A stretch of DNA of 64,000 nucleotides. Source: Celeribacter indicus (GTDB taxonomy: Bacteria > Pseudomonadota > Alphaproteobacteria > Rhodobacterales > Rhodobacteraceae). Below, one piece after another: positions 17,845 through 26,681 of the stretch. Below the pieces are notes generated by a model. It saw only the letters and a list, made by a program, of their open reading frames with translations, did no database searches and was not told the origin of the DNA. Position numbers and translations under genes: made by a program. How positions within the stretch are numbered: the first letter of the stretch is position 1; each line of letters opens with the position of its first letter. Location of the stretch: assembly GCF_000819565.1 (NCBI RefSeq), contig NZ_CP004393.1, positions 406,001 to 470,000 of the forward strand, in the 5' to 3' direction.

Positions 17845-20800
17845 ATGGCATCCTATCAGGCACGTGGCCGCGATCCGCTTTTCGACAGAAACACCCAGGC
17901 CGCGCTCGAGCGGCGCAGCAAGGAACTGATCGGCATCGGCCTGATCGGTGTGGGCGTGCTGTTCGCGCTGATGCTCGGTTCCTACGTGCCCGAGGACCCG
18001 AGCTGGCTGGCGGCGACGGACGCGCCGGTGCGCAACATCCTCGGCCGGTTCGGCGCCTCCGTCGCCTCGCCGCTCATGATCATCGTCGGCGTCGCCTCCT
18101 GGGGCTTCGCGCTCGTCTTCCTCGCCTGGGGGCTGCGCTTCGTGCTGCATCGCGGATCGGACCGGGCGCTGTCACGTGCCGTCTTCGCGCCGATCGCCAT
18201 TGCCGTCGCCGCCGTCTATGCCTCGACCCATGCCTCCTCGGCGCCGCAATCCTTCGGCGGGCTCTTTGGCGATACGGTGCTGGCCGCGCTGATCCAGATC
18301 GTGCCGCTCGGCGCCGGCCTGAGCCTCAAGGTGCTGTCCTTCGGCGCCTTCTTCGCGGCGCTAGGCCTGTCGCTCTTCGCCTTCGGCTTCACCCGTGCGG
18401 AACTCGTGTCGGGGCTTCGCTTCCTGCTGATCGGCATCGTGTCGCTCTATGCGCTCGTGCTGCACCTTCTCGGGCGCTCCGCACGCGGTTCCGTCGCGGT
18501 CAGCCAGCGCCTTGCCGCCACGGCGGCGGAACGGCGCGACGCGCGACGTCAGGCCGCGGCGGAGCTTGCCGAACTCGAGGCGCTTCAGGTCGCGCAGGCC
18601 GCGCCGCAGCCGGCGCGGGTGCTGCGGGCGCAGCGCGAGGACGCGTTCGATGTGGTGGAGCGTGAGGAGGCGCCCGAACTGCCCCTGCCGGAGACGAAAC
18701 CGTCGCTTTTCGCCAAAGTGCCGAACCTGCTCAGGCGCGCGCCGGCCGAGGAGCCGGAACTCGTGGAGCGTGGCTATGCGCCCGATGTGGAGATCGCACC
18801 GGGTCAGGAAGACCGGATCAGCTCCAAGATCGCGAATGTCATCAACGCGCGCGCCCGCGCCGGATCGCGGGCGATCACGCCGGGCATGGAACGGGTCGAG
18901 CCGCCTCTGACCGCCGCGCAAAAGGCTGTCGCGAGGTACAAGAAGGGGCCGAAGCCGATGATCTTCACCCCGCCGCCCGCGCCGCAGCCGGTCGCGGCGC
19001 CGTCCGTGGTGCAGGCGCCAGCCGGGGCAGAGGCGGTCGGCCATGGCGGGGCGGCTTACGGGGCCGGTCATGATGTCGACTATGCCGAGTATGCAGGGCA
19101 ATTGAGCGGCATGGACGATCCTGCGGAGGGCGGCTATGTGCGCGAGGATTATTCCCACGCGGAGTGGGATGCGGACAACTGGGAGGGCATGGAGACCGCA
19201 GAGGCCGGTTGGGACGAGCCCGACGACCTCGAGACGCCGGACTATGTCGCGGCGCAGGCGCTTCGCTACGAACCCGCCGCCCCGCTTCCGGAGGCGAAAA
19301 AGGTCGTGCAGCACCCGGTGCGCAAGCCTGTCCAGCCCTCGAGGCAGGCCCAGGCCGAGGCGCAGCCGGTTCTGAAATTCGACCCGAAGGAGGCCGAATA
19401 CGAGGTTCCACCGCTGTCGCTTCTGGAAAATCCGGTCAATATCGTGCGCCATTCGCTTTCCGACGAGGCGCTCGAGGAAAACGCGCGGATGCTGGAGAAC
19501 GTGCTCGACGATTACGGCGTGAAGGGGGAGATCGTGTCGGTCCGGCCCGGCCCCGTGGTGACGATGTACGAGCTCGAGCCCGCGCCGGGTCTGAAGGCGA
19601 GCCGGGTGATCGGGCTGGCCGACGATATCGCGCGGTCGATGTCGGCCCTGTCGGCGCGGGTTTCCACCGTACCGGGGCGGTCGGTGATCGGGATCGAGCT
19701 TCCGAACGAGAACCGCGAAATGGTGTCCTTCCGCGAGATCCTGTCGGGCCGCGATTTCGGCGATGGCAAGCATGCCCTGCCGCTCGCGCTCGGCAAGGAC
19801 ATCGGCGGCGATCCGGTCGTCACGAACCTCGCCAAGATGCCGCACCTGCTGATCGCGGGGACAACCGGGTCGGGGAAATCCGTGGCGATCAACACGATGA
19901 TCCTGTCGCTGCTCTATCGGCTGACGCCGGAGGATTGCCGGCTGATCATGATCGACCCGAAGATGCTCGAACTTTCGGTCTATGACGGCATTCCGCACCT
20001 GCTGAGCCCGGTGGTGACTGATCCGAAGAAGGCGGTCGTGGCGCTCAAATGGGTCGTGGCGGAGATGGAAGACCGCTACCGCAAGATGTCGAAGATGGGT
20101 GTGCGCAACATCGACGGCTACAACGGCCGGGTGAAGGAGGCGTTGTCGCGGGGCGAGATGTTCTCCCGTACGGTGCAGACGGGATTCGACGACGAAACCG
20201 GCGACCCGATTTTCGAGACGGAGGAATTCCAGCCCGAGAAACTGCCTTATATCGTGGTCATCGTCGATGAGATGGCGGACCTGATGATGGTGGCGGGCAA
20301 GGAGATCGAGGCCTGTATCCAGCGGCTTGCGCAGATGGCGCGGGCCTCCGGCATCCATCTGATCATGGCGACGCAGCGCCCGTCCGTGGACGTTATCACC
20401 GGCACGATCAAGGCGAACTTCCCCACGCGGATCTCCTTCCAGGTGACGTCGAAGATCGATTCGCGCACCATTCTGGGCGAGCAGGGGGCCGAGCAGCTTC
20501 TGGGCATGGGCGACATGCTCTACATGGCCGGGGGTGGGCGCATCCAGCGATGCCACGCGCCTTTCGTCTCCGACGAGGAGGTGGAAAAGGTCGTGTCCTA
20601 CCTCAAGTCCTACGGGCCGCCCGACTATGTCGGCGGTGTGGTCGAGGGGCCGGACAGCGAGAAGGAGGCCGATATCGACGCCGTTCTTGGCCTCGGCAGC
20701 ACCGGCGGCAACACGAGCGGCGAAGATGCGCTCTACGATCAGGCAGTCGCGATCGTCATCAAGGACCGCAAATGTTCGACCTCCTACATCCAGCGCAAGC

Positions 20801-20913
20801 TCGCGATCGGCTACAACAAGGCGGCGCGGCTGGTGGAGCAGATGGAGGAGGAGGGCGTGGTCTCCCCCGCGAACCATGTCGGCAAGCGCGAGATCCTTGT
20901 GCCCGAACAGTGA
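17845..20913 (+). CDS. ftsK: DNA translocase FtsK
   Basis: The 1022-residue protein has about four N-terminal membrane segments (residues 30-210) that anchor it at the septum. A low-complexity linker of roughly 300 residues, rich in Pro, Glu and Ala, follows, then the RecA-like motor with Walker A GTTGSGKS (672-679) and Walker [11 protein letters not shown] (D808). The C-terminal gamma winged helix ([20 protein letters not shown]) reads KOPS sites. FtsK pumps chromosome ends through the division septum and activates XerCD. Start at 17845 has GAGGCAGGT upstream. No truncation is seen. Confidence 0.96.
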   Translation: MASYQARGRDPLFDRNTQAALERRSKELIGIGLIGVGVLFALMLGSYVPEDPSWLAATDAPVRNILGRFGASVASPLMIIVGVASWGFALVFLAWGLRFVLHRGSDRALSRAVFAPIAIAVAAVYASTHASSAPQSFGGLFGDTVLAALIQIVPLGAGLSLKVLSFGAFFAALGLSLFAFGFTRAELVSGLRFLLIGIVSLYALVLHLLGRSARGSVAVSQRLAATAAERRDARRQAAAELAELEALQVAQAAPQPARVLRAQREDAFDVVEREEAPELPLPETKPSLFAKVPNLLRRAPAEEPELVERGYAPDVEIAPGQEDRISSKIANVINARARAGSRAITPGMERVEPPLTAAQKAVARYKKGPKPMIFTPPPAPQPVAAPSVVQAPAGAEAVGHGGAAYGAGHDVDYAEYAGQLSGMDDPAEGGYVREDYSHAEWDADNWEGMETAEAGWDEPDDLETPDYVAAQALRYEPAAPLPEAKKVVQHPVRKPVQPSRQAQAEAQPVLKFDPKEAEYEVPPLSLLENPVNIVRHSLSDEALEENARMLENVLDDYGVKGEIVSVRPGPVVTMYELEPAPGLKASRVIGLADDIARSMSALSARVSTVPGRSVIGIELPNENREMVSFREILSGRDFGDGKHALPLALGKDIGGDPVVTNLAKMPHLLIAGTTGSGKSVAINTMILSLLYRLTPEDCRLIMIDPKMLELSVYDGIPHLLSPVVTDPKKAVVALKWVVAEMEDRYRKMSKMGVRNIDGYNGRVKEALSRGEMFSRTVQTGFDDETGDPIFETEEFQPEKLPYIVVIVDEMADLMMVAGKEIEACIQRLAQMARASGIHLIMATQRPSVDVITGTIKANFPTRISFQVTSKIDSRTILGEQGAEQLLGMGDMLYMAGGGRIQRCHAPFVSDEEVEKVVSYLKSYGPPDYVGGVVEGPDSEKEADIDAVLGLGSTGGNTSGEDALYDQAVAIVIKDRKCSTSYIQRKLAIGYNKAARLVEQMEEEGVVSPANHVGKREILVPEQ

Positions 20914-20981
20914 CTTGCGCGCTCTCGGCGGTCTCGCGCGCTCGTGAGGCAAAGAGATGTGGCGGTGCGCGAAAACGGGCA

Positions 20982-20987
20982 TATATT
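20982..20987 (+). promoter_or_regulatory. Putative -10 box directly before lolA
   Basis: TATATT at 20982-20987 ends six bases before the ATG at 20994, so the expected transcription start is the start codon itself. No good -35 box and no ribosome site are visible. This suggests a leaderless mRNA. Confidence 0.35.
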
Positions 20988-20993
20988 CCGGTC

Positions 20994-21608
20994 ATGAAAA
21001 GATTTCTGACCGCTCTCGCGCCCGCCGTCCTGTTCGCCCTCTCGACCGTCGCTCCGGCGGTGGCGGAGAAATTGCCGCTGTCCACCCTCTCGGCCTATCT
21101 CAACGGTCTGTCGACGGTTCAGGCGGAGTTCGTCCAGACCAATGACGACGGATCGCGTTCGAACGGAACGGTGACGATCAAGCGGCCGGGGCGCATCCGC
21201 CTGGAATACGGCGGACCGGGGGATCCGCTGGTGCTGGGCATGGGCGGGCAGGTCGCGGTGTTCGATCCCGGCTCGAACGAGCCGCCGCAGCGCTTTCCGA
21301 TGTCGCAGACGCCGCTCAACGTCATCCTCGCCCGCAACATCGACCTGACGCGTGCGAAGATGGTCGTGTCCCATACGGAGCGCAATGGCGATACGATCGT
21401 GCGCGCGCAGGATCCCGACCATCCGGAATACGGATATATCGACCTCATCTTCAGCAACACGCCGGTGCTCAAGGCCTGGATCGTGCATGACGAGAGCGGC
21501 GCGACGACGGAGGTGCAGCTTCAGCGGATGTCCCTTGGCGGGTCAGTGTCCGACGGTGTCTTCAACATCCGCTCGGAGGCGCGCCGGCGCGGCACGCCGC
21601 TCGACTGA
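20994..21608 (+). CDS. lolA: Outer-membrane lipoprotein carrier LolA family
   Basis: The 204-residue protein has a signal peptide (basic KR, hydrophobic core, cleavage near VAEK) and a LolA-type beta fold: LSTVQAEFVQTN, TVTIKRPGRIRLEYGG, DPLVLGMGGQVAVFD, then FNIRSEARRR. LolA ferries lipoproteins across the periplasm from LolCDE to the outer membrane. Alphaproteobacteria usually have this FtsK-LolA gene order, which supports the call. It is convergent with the lytic transglycosylase gene. Confidence 0.85.
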   Translation: MKRFLTALAPAVLFALSTVAPAVAEKLPLSTLSAYLNGLSTVQAEFVQTNDDGSRSNGTVTIKRPGRIRLEYGGPGDPLVLGMGGQVAVFDPGSNEPPQRFPMSQTPLNVILARNIDLTRAKMVVSHTERNGDTIVRAQDPDHPEYGYIDLIFSNTPVLKAWIVHDESGATTEVQLQRMSLGGSVSDGVFNIRSEARRRGTPLD

Positions 21609-21610
21609 TC

Positions 21611-22195
21611 TCAGAGCTTGCGGCAGGCGATGAGCTGTTCGCGGTAGACGGCCGAACGTTTTGCGACATCGGCCGAGACGCGCAGGAGCCAGGCCTTCGA
21701 GTTGTGGCTGCCGCGGGCATAGCCGTTGCGGCCCTCGTGATAGGCGAGATACTGGCTGCGGGCGTCGTTCTTCGGGATGCCGAGCGTTTCGTAGCTCTTG
21801 TTCATGTACCATCCCATGAAATCGGTCGCGTCCCGGATCCGGTCGCGTTTTGCACCGCGGCGGTTCTGTTCCTTGCGATATTCCTCCCAGGTGGCGTCGA
21901 GCGCCTGGGCATAGCCGAAGGCGGAACTCTGGCGGCCCATCGGGATCACCCCCAGCACGAAACGGTAGGGGGTGCGGGCGTCTCCGATGAATTTGCTTTC
22001 TTGATAGAACGTCGCCATTTGCACGTTTACCGGGATGCCCCATTTGCGCTGGGTGTTCTGCATCGCGCGCAGATAGGCCGGACGTTCCGCCACGATGGAA
22101 CAGGCGTTGTCGAGATCGCGCGGCGCGGAAAAATTGCCGCTGCCGCAGGCCGACACCAGTAGAAGAAGGGCCACGGCGCGAAGACGTCTGCTCAT
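21611..22195 (-). CDS. Lytic transglycosylase-like lipoprotein (SLT domain)
   Basis: The 194-residue exported protein has a lipobox LLLVSACGSG, so it is likely anchored in a membrane. The catalytic Glu of a transglycosylase SLT fold is seen in MATFYQESKF, followed by SSAFGYAQALDATWEEY and YLAYHEGRNGYARG, which match the G-Y-x-Q and AYHxG family motifs. Such enzymes cut the glycan strands of peptidoglycan. It is short for an SLT enzyme but complete. It ends two bases from the lolA stop on the opposite strand. Confidence 0.87.
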   Translation of the reverse strand: MSRRLRAVALLLLVSACGSGNFSAPRDLDNACSIVAERPAYLRAMQNTQRKWGIPVNVQMATFYQESKFIGDARTPYRFVLGVIPMGRQSSAFGYAQALDATWEEYRKEQNRRGAKRDRIRDATDFMGWYMNKSYETLGIPKNDARSQYLAYHEGRNGYARGSHNSKAWLLRVSADVAKRSAVYREQLIACRKL

Positions 22196-22300
22196 CTCTG
22201 CCTCTCGCTTTCTTGGTTTTGCGGCAGAATAGCGAATTCATGCGCCGTGTGAAATGTCTTTCCTGTGAGGGTGTATGTGCTGTTTGGCGCTCCGGCGGGC

Positions 22301-23182
22301 TCAGATCAGCAGGGCGAGGAGTACGGGCAGGACCACGATCGACAGCAGGGTGGAGGCGACGACGAGGGCCGCGACCGTGTCGGAATCGGCGCCGTATTTC
22401 TCGGCCAGCATGTAGGAGGTGACGGCGATCGGCGTGGCGAGCTGCACCACGAGCACGGCGAAGGGCACGGCCTCGAGCCCGAAGGCGAGACCGGCGAGCG
22501 CGGCGATGCCTGCGCAGAGCACCGCCTTGCCGAGTGCGATCAGCGCGGCGCGGCTCAGCCCCTTCGGATGCAGCCGTGCGACTGCGACGCCGAGGGTGAT
22601 GAGCATGAGCGGGATCGCCACCTGGCCGAGAAGCGAGAGTGTGTTCATCGCGAAGCGGGGAAGGGTCCAGCCCTGCCACAGGAAGATCGCGCCGAGGGCG
22701 GTTGCCCAGACGAGCGGTTCGCGGAACGCCTTGCCGATCGAGCCGCCGCCGGCGGTGACATAGACACCGAAGGTAAAGGACCACAGTGCCATGACGGCGA
22801 AGACCACGACGGCATAGCTCAGCCCCGTTTCGCCGAAGGCGAAGAGGGCGAGCGGCAGGCCGAGATTGCCGGTGTTGCCGAAGATCAGCGGCGCGAGGAA
22901 GGTCCGCATGTCGAGGCGCATCACACGGATGAAGAGCCAGGCGGCGACGGTGACGCCGCCGTAGGCCACCGCCGCGGCGAGGGACAGGGCGGTGAGAGCC
23001 GCGGGGTCGATATCGGCCGTCACAAGCGAGGTGAAGATCAGCGCGGGCACGGAAAGGGTCATCGTGAGCTTGGTCACGAACTCGAGGCGGTATTCATGGC
23101 CCGAGCGGACCCATACGAAGCCGATCAGCGCCAGCAGGAAGACCGGCGAGACGATTTCGAGCACTGTCAGGACGAGGTTCAC
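22301..23182 (-). CDS. AEC family transporter (auxin efflux carrier-type)
   Basis: The 293-residue protein has about ten hydrophobic segments with the AEC hallmark of two five-helix repeats. Conserved features are FGNTGNLGLPLALFAFGE in the first half and LVVQLATPIAVTSYMLAEKYG in the second. Known members export auxin-like or carboxylate compounds; the substrate here cannot be told. The start is GTG at 23180-23182 with AGGG upstream. It is divergent from hspQ across an 85-base gap. Confidence 0.9.
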   Translation of the reverse strand: MNLVLTVLEIVSPVFLLALIGFVWVRSGHEYRLEFVTKLTMTLSVPALIFTSLVTADIDPAALTALSLAAAVAYGGVTVAAWLFIRVMRLDMRTFLAPLIFGNTGNLGLPLALFAFGETGLSYAVVVFAVMALWSFTFGVYVTAGGGSIGKAFREPLVWATALGAIFLWQGWTLPRFAMNTLSLLGQVAIPLMLITLGVAVARLHPKGLSRAALIALGKAVLCAGIAALAGLAFGLEAVPFAVLVVQLATPIAVTSYMLAEKYGADSDTVAALVVASTLLSIVVLPVLLALLI

Positions 23183-23214
23183 AGTCTGTTTCCCTATTTA
23201 GGGCCCGTCCCTTG

Positions 23215-23249
23215 TGGACAGGTGAGGTTCCAACGGTCTACTAACCGTT
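23215..23249 (+). promoter_or_regulatory. Putative hspQ promoter with overlapping palindrome
   Basis: TGGACA (23215-23220), 16 bases, TCTACT (23237-23242) resembles a sigma-70 promoter, about 20 bases before hspQ. A perfect dyad AACGGT-N6-ACCGTT (23232-23249) covers the -10 box and could bind a repressor. A CTTG at 23211 is present but the matching sigma-32 -10 is not. Confidence 0.35.
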
Positions 23250-23267
23250 CATGGGGGTTGCAACGCC

Positions 23268-23594
23268 ATGATGTCGACACGTGCCAAGTATCATCTCGGA
23301 CAGGTGGTGTGCCACCGGCGGCACCGTTTCCGCGGTGTCGTCTTTGATGTCGACGCGAAATTCTCCAACACGCAGGAATGGTACGAGGCGATTCCCGAGG
23401 ACCAGCGCCCGCGCAAGGACCAGCCCTTCTATCACCTGCTCGCGGAGAACGAGCAGAGCTTCTATGTGGCCTATGTGTCGGAGCAGAACCTGATGGCGGA
23501 TTATTCGGGGGAGCCGGTGGACCATCCCGACCTGCCCGAACTTTTCGGCCCGTTCGAGGACGGGGCCTATCCGCTCGATTTTCAGTTGAACTGA
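23268..23594 (+). CDS. hspQ: Heat shock protein HspQ
   Basis: The 108-residue protein is a normal-length HspQ: KYHLGQVVCHRRHRFRGVVFDVD, EWYEAIPEDQRP, QPFYHLLAENEQ and YVSEQNL. HspQ is a small hemimethylated-DNA-binding-type protein that in enterics acts as a specificity factor for Lon protease. Two ATG codons lie in tandem (23268 and 23271) and either could start. It converges with the RsbW-like gene. Confidence 0.93.
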   Translation: MMSTRAKYHLGQVVCHRRHRFRGVVFDVDAKFSNTQEWYEAIPEDQRPRKDQPFYHLLAENEQSFYVAYVSEQNLMADYSGEPVDHPDLPELFGPFEDGAYPLDFQLN

Positions 23595-23611
23595 CCTGCG
23601 CCGGACCCGGA

Positions 23612-24076
23612 TCAGGGGCGGGGCGAGACGGGCATGCGGAAGCTCGTGCGGTTGCAGTGGCCGTGCCGGACGTATTCGAGATCGCAGGTCAGCGCGCGGA
23701 TGAGAAACCAGCCGAAGCCGCCTTCGGCGAGATCCGGGGTCGCGCACCCCGGCTCGGCCTGACGACCCGGCGGCGGCTCGTCCCCCGGCATGCTCCTGCC
23801 CGTGTCGAGGATCGTGCAGCAGAGGCCATCGGCGTTCCGTAACAGGCGGAGGTCGATCATGCCGCCTGCGATTCCGGCGTAGGCATGTTCGACGATATTG
23901 TTGAGCAGTTCGGCCAGAACGATCTCGACGCTCGCGATTTCGTCGCGGGCGATGCCGAGCGGTTCCAGTCCGGCACGGATGCTGCGAAGCGTGCGGCGCA
24001 CGGTGAGGGTGTTGGCGGGAAGAATGATCCTTACCCTGGTGTCGGGGGACGTCTCCGCTGTGCCCTCAGCACGCAT
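23612..24076 (-). CDS. RsbW-like ATP-binding anti-sigma/serine kinase
   Basis: The 154-residue HATPase_c protein has an N box ELLNNIVEHAY, a G1 box LDTGRSM and a G2-like GGFGWFLI. It matches the RsbW/SpoIIAB family, kinases that phosphorylate STAS proteins and hold sigma factors or other partners. The start at 24076 (overlapping the STAS stop by 11 bases, GGAG upstream) is preferred over 24103. The upstream STAS gene is its natural partner; neither a sigma factor nor a PP2C phosphatase lies in the window. Confidence 0.85.
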   Translation of the reverse strand: MRAEGTAETSPDTRVRIILPANTLTVRRTLRSIRAGLEPLGIARDEIASVEIVLAELLNNIVEHAYAGIAGGMIDLRLLRNADGLCCTILDTGRSMPGDEPPPGRQAEPGCATPDLAEGGFGWFLIRALTCDLEYVRHGHCNRTSFRMPVSPRP

Positions 24077-24410
24077 CTCTGCCACGCTCCAGCGCGTCGG
24101 CAACCGAGTCGTGGATCGTGAACACGCTGTCCATGCGCGTCAGGTGAAAGACGCGCTGAACCGTCGGATGAAGGTCGGCGAGCTCGAGGCGCTGGCCCTG
24201 GCGCACGGCCTTCAGCGCGGCGACGACCGCGCCGAGGCCGGAGCTGTCGAGGAATTCGACCTGCCCGAGGTCGAGGACGATCCGCGCGGGTCCGTCCTCG
24301 CTCAGCGCGCGCATCTCGTCCTTGAACCGGATCGCACAGGCCGCGTCGATCCGGCTTTCGTCGACGCGCACGACGCGCACATTCACAAGATCCCGGTGGT
24401 TGAGTTTCAT
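24066..24410 (-). CDS. STAS domain protein (anti-sigma factor antagonist)
   Basis: The 114-residue protein is a single STAS domain with VLDLGQVEFLDSSGLGA; Ser56 or Ser57 in DSSG is the predicted phosphorylation site used by RsbW-type kinases. It overlaps the downstream RsbW-like gene, so the two form a partner-switch pair. AAAGGGG supports the ATG at 24410 over a weaker start at 24455. It is divergent from the msrC gene. Confidence 0.88.
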   Translation of the reverse strand: MKLNHRDLVNVRVVRVDESRIDAACAIRFKDEMRALSEDGPARIVLDLGQVEFLDSSGLGAVVAALKAVRQGQRLELADLHPTVQRVFHLTRMDSVFTIHDSVADALERGRDAC

Positions 24411-24502
24411 CGGTGGCCCCTTTGTTCCCTGCATGGGCTGGACTCTAGCCAGCATTTCTTACCAATGGGTTTGCACATCCCGGAAAAACGAAGGAGGAGT
24501 GG

Positions 24503-24982
24503 ATGGATTACAGTGCCCTGTCGGCCCGGATCGGGAGCCTCTGTGCCGGAGAGGAGGACACGGTCGCGCTGATGGCGACGCTCGTCTGCGAGGTCCACCA
24601 CAGCGACGATCGGTTCGACTGGACCGGCTTCTACCGTGTCGTCTCCGAGGGCGTCCTCAAGATCGGGCCCTATCAGGGCGGTCACGGATGCCTCGTCATC
24701 CCCTTCGACAGGGGCGTCTGCGGTGCCTGCGCGCGGAGTGGCGAGGCACAGATCGTCGAAGATGTGGAGCGTTTCGCGGGGCATATCGCCTGTTCCTCCT
24801 CGACCCGGTCGGAGCTGGTGCTTCCGGTGCGCAATGCGCAGGGCGATCTGATCGGCGTCTTCGATATCGACAGCGACCGGGCCGCGGCCTTCACCGCGGA
24901 GGATGCGACCGCGTTGCAGGACATTCTCGACCGGGTCTTTGCCAGCACCGCCGCGCCATGCTATCCGCGCGGGCATGAGTGA
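24503..24982 (+). CDS. msrC: Free methionine-(R)-sulfoxide reductase (GAF domain)
   Basis: The 159-residue GAF protein matches fRMsr. The motifs are FDWTGFY, GPYQGGHGC, RGVCGAC and HIACSS.TRSELVLPV, and the three reactive cysteines are at the expected places (GC, GVCG, HIAC). The enzyme reduces free methionine-(R)-sulfoxide. The usual HIACDAAS is altered to HIACSSST, with Cys retained. A strong AAGGAGGAGTGG precedes the ATG, and its last eight bases overlap the pseudouridine synthase start. Confidence 0.88.
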   Translation: MDYSALSARIGSLCAGEEDTVALMATLVCEVHHSDDRFDWTGFYRVVSEGVLKIGPYQGGHGCLVIPFDRGVCGACARSGEAQIVEDVERFAGHIACSSSTRSELVLPVRNAQGDLIGVFDIDSDRAAAFTAEDATALQDILDRVFASTAAPCYPRGHE

Positions 24983-25622
24983 CGATTACGCCCCGCCGCA
25001 GGAGCCCCTGAGCATCCTCCATGCCGATCACGAGATCCTCGTGGTCGACAAGCCCTCTGGCCTTCTGTCCGTGCCGGGCAAGGGAGAGCATCTGTCCGAC
25101 TGCCTCATGTCGCGCATCCGGGCGGTGTTTCCGGAAGCGCTGCTCGTCCACCGGCTCGACCGCGACACCTCGGGGGTGATGGTCTTTGCGCTGACGCCGC
25201 ATGCGCAGCGCCATCTGGGGCTCCAGTTCGAGAAGCGCCAGACGAAGAAGACCTATGTCGCCTGGCTCCACGGCGAACTCGCGCCGAAGACGGGGACCGT
25301 CGATCTCCCGCTCATCGTCGACTGGCCGAACCGGCCGAAACAGAAGGTGGATCACGAGAACGGCCGGCCCGCGGTGACGGAGTGGCGGGTGGTGCGGCAT
25401 GCGGAGGGGCAGACGCGGGTGCGGCTGATGCCGAAGACGGGCCGGTCGCATCAGCTGCGCGTGCACATGCTCGCGCTCGGCCATCCGATCATGGGCGATC
25501 CGTTCTATGCCGAGGGTCCCGCGCGGGAGGCGCCGCGGCTGATGCTGCATGCGGAGCAACTGCGGTTCCGCCATCCCGACGGTGGTGCGGGCCTCTCCTT
25601 CACCGCGCCCTGTCCGTTCTGA
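24975..25622 (+). CDS. RluA-family pseudouridine synthase
   Basis: The 215-residue protein has the RluA-type catalytic motif HRLDRDTSGVMVFAL with Asp62, preceded by ILVVDKPSGL and followed by MPKTGRSHQLRVHM. It isomerises uridine to pseudouridine in rRNA or tRNA. It has no S4 domain and is close in size to RluA itself, so 23S rRNA U746/tRNA U32 is the likely but unproven target. The ATG at 24975 overlaps the msrC stop region, so the two are translated together. Confidence 0.9.
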   Translation: MSDDYAPPQEPLSILHADHEILVVDKPSGLLSVPGKGEHLSDCLMSRIRAVFPEALLVHRLDRDTSGVMVFALTPHAQRHLGLQFEKRQTKKTYVAWLHGELAPKTGTVDLPLIVDWPNRPKQKVDHENGRPAVTEWRVVRHAEGQTRVRLMPKTGRSHQLRVHMLALGHPIMGDPFYAEGPAREAPRLMLHAEQLRFRHPDGGAGLSFTAPCPF

Positions 25623-25709
25623 GCACCCTCTCCCGGCGTCCGGAGGCGAAGATCGCCCTGTTCGCGCCCGCCGCTTTTGCCTAGGCTGCCCTGCGAAAAG
25701 GAGATTTCC

Positions 25710-26603
25710 ATGCTGTCGTTCCTGCGCCGCACCAGATCCATTTCCCGTATCGCCCTCGATCCGCCCCGGCCGTTCGTGGGTCGGGAGGGGCTGGCGCTCG
25801 TTGTCATCCTGCGCAACGAGGAGCGCCATATCGGCGAATGGGCCCGCTTCCACCTCGCGGCGGGGGTGCGGCATTTCCACGTCTACGACAACGGCTCGAC
25901 CGACGGCACGCTGGTGCAGCTCGTCGCCGCCGTGGGCGTGCAGAACGTCACGGTAATGCCCTGGGACCAGAAGCTGCGCGACGGCATCACCGGGGCGGAG
26001 ATCCACAATCAGGTGCTGGCCTATGCCCATGCCGTGCGCAATTTCGGCAGCGGGTTTCGATGGATGTCCTTCATTGACGTTGACGAATTCCTCGTCCCGA
26101 AATCCCATGACGATTTGATCTCCTGCCTTGCGCATCTCGAAGGGGAGGCGAATGTATCGCTGCCCTGGCACATGTTCGGGCGCAACGGGTTCGAAACCCC
26201 GCCGGAAGGCGGGGTCGTGCCGAACTACACCCGCCGCCATCCGGACCCGATGAGCCCGCTGAAAGGCATGTGCAATTTCAAGATGATCGTGGACCCCAGC
26301 CGGGTCACCGCGCTCAGGGTGCATTCGATCGAGACGGAGGGATCGACGGACAGCGTCAACGACAGGGGCGAGCGCGCTTCCGCCTCCGGACGGAAGGCGC
26401 CGGGCTTCTACTCCGCCGACCATATCCAGCTCAACCACTATTACACCCGCTCGAATGCCGAGCTTCAGGAGAAGATCGCGCGGGGCTCCAACATGACCCA
26501 GAACGAGGCCGACCACATGCGCCGTGTGATGCGCAAGGTCGATCAGATCGAGGCGGAGAGCATCGAGGATCTGGCGGCGAAACGGTGGTTCGCGGCGCGC
26601 TGA
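25710..26603 (+). CDS. Glycosyltransferase family 92-like protein
   Basis: The 297-residue protein shows the GT92/DUF23 pattern: ILRNEERHIGEWARFHLAAG, FHVYDNGSTDGT, a DxD metal site in FIDVDEFL and late HYYTRS. Such enzymes add galactose or related sugars to glycans; in Rhodobacteraceae they are common near exopolysaccharide loci, but none is here. No membrane anchor is seen. AAAAGGAG precedes the ATG at 25710; a start 33 bases earlier is possible but weaker. A bidirectional terminator follows. Confidence 0.85.
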   Translation: MLSFLRRTRSISRIALDPPRPFVGREGLALVVILRNEERHIGEWARFHLAAGVRHFHVYDNGSTDGTLVQLVAAVGVQNVTVMPWDQKLRDGITGAEIHNQVLAYAHAVRNFGSGFRWMSFIDVDEFLVPKSHDDLISCLAHLEGEANVSLPWHMFGRNGFETPPEGGVVPNYTRRHPDPMSPLKGMCNFKMIVDPSRVTALRVHSIETEGSTDSVNDRGERASASGRKAPGFYSADHIQLNHYYTRSNAELQEKIARGSNMTQNEADHMRRVMRKVDQIEAESIEDLAAKRWFAAR

Positions 26604-26633
26604 TCCCTCCTTTGTGCTTCAAATACTCAAACA

Positions 26634-26660
26634 AAAAGCCCCGCCGGAGGCGGGGCTTTT
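26634..26660. terminator. Bidirectional terminator between GT92 gene and pnp
   Basis: Perfect 12-bp arms AAAAGCCCCGCC (26634-26645) and GGCGGGGCTTTT (26649-26660) with loop GGA. A/T tracts on both sides let it work on both strands, ending the glycosyltransferase (+) and pnp (-). Confidence 0.88.
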
Positions 26661-26681
26661 CCTTTCCGGGAGGGACGCCGG

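Noticed and set aside
23227..23250. Two GTTC copies near hspQ as an alphaproteobacterial LexA box
   Set aside because: The spacing is 16 bases instead of seven.
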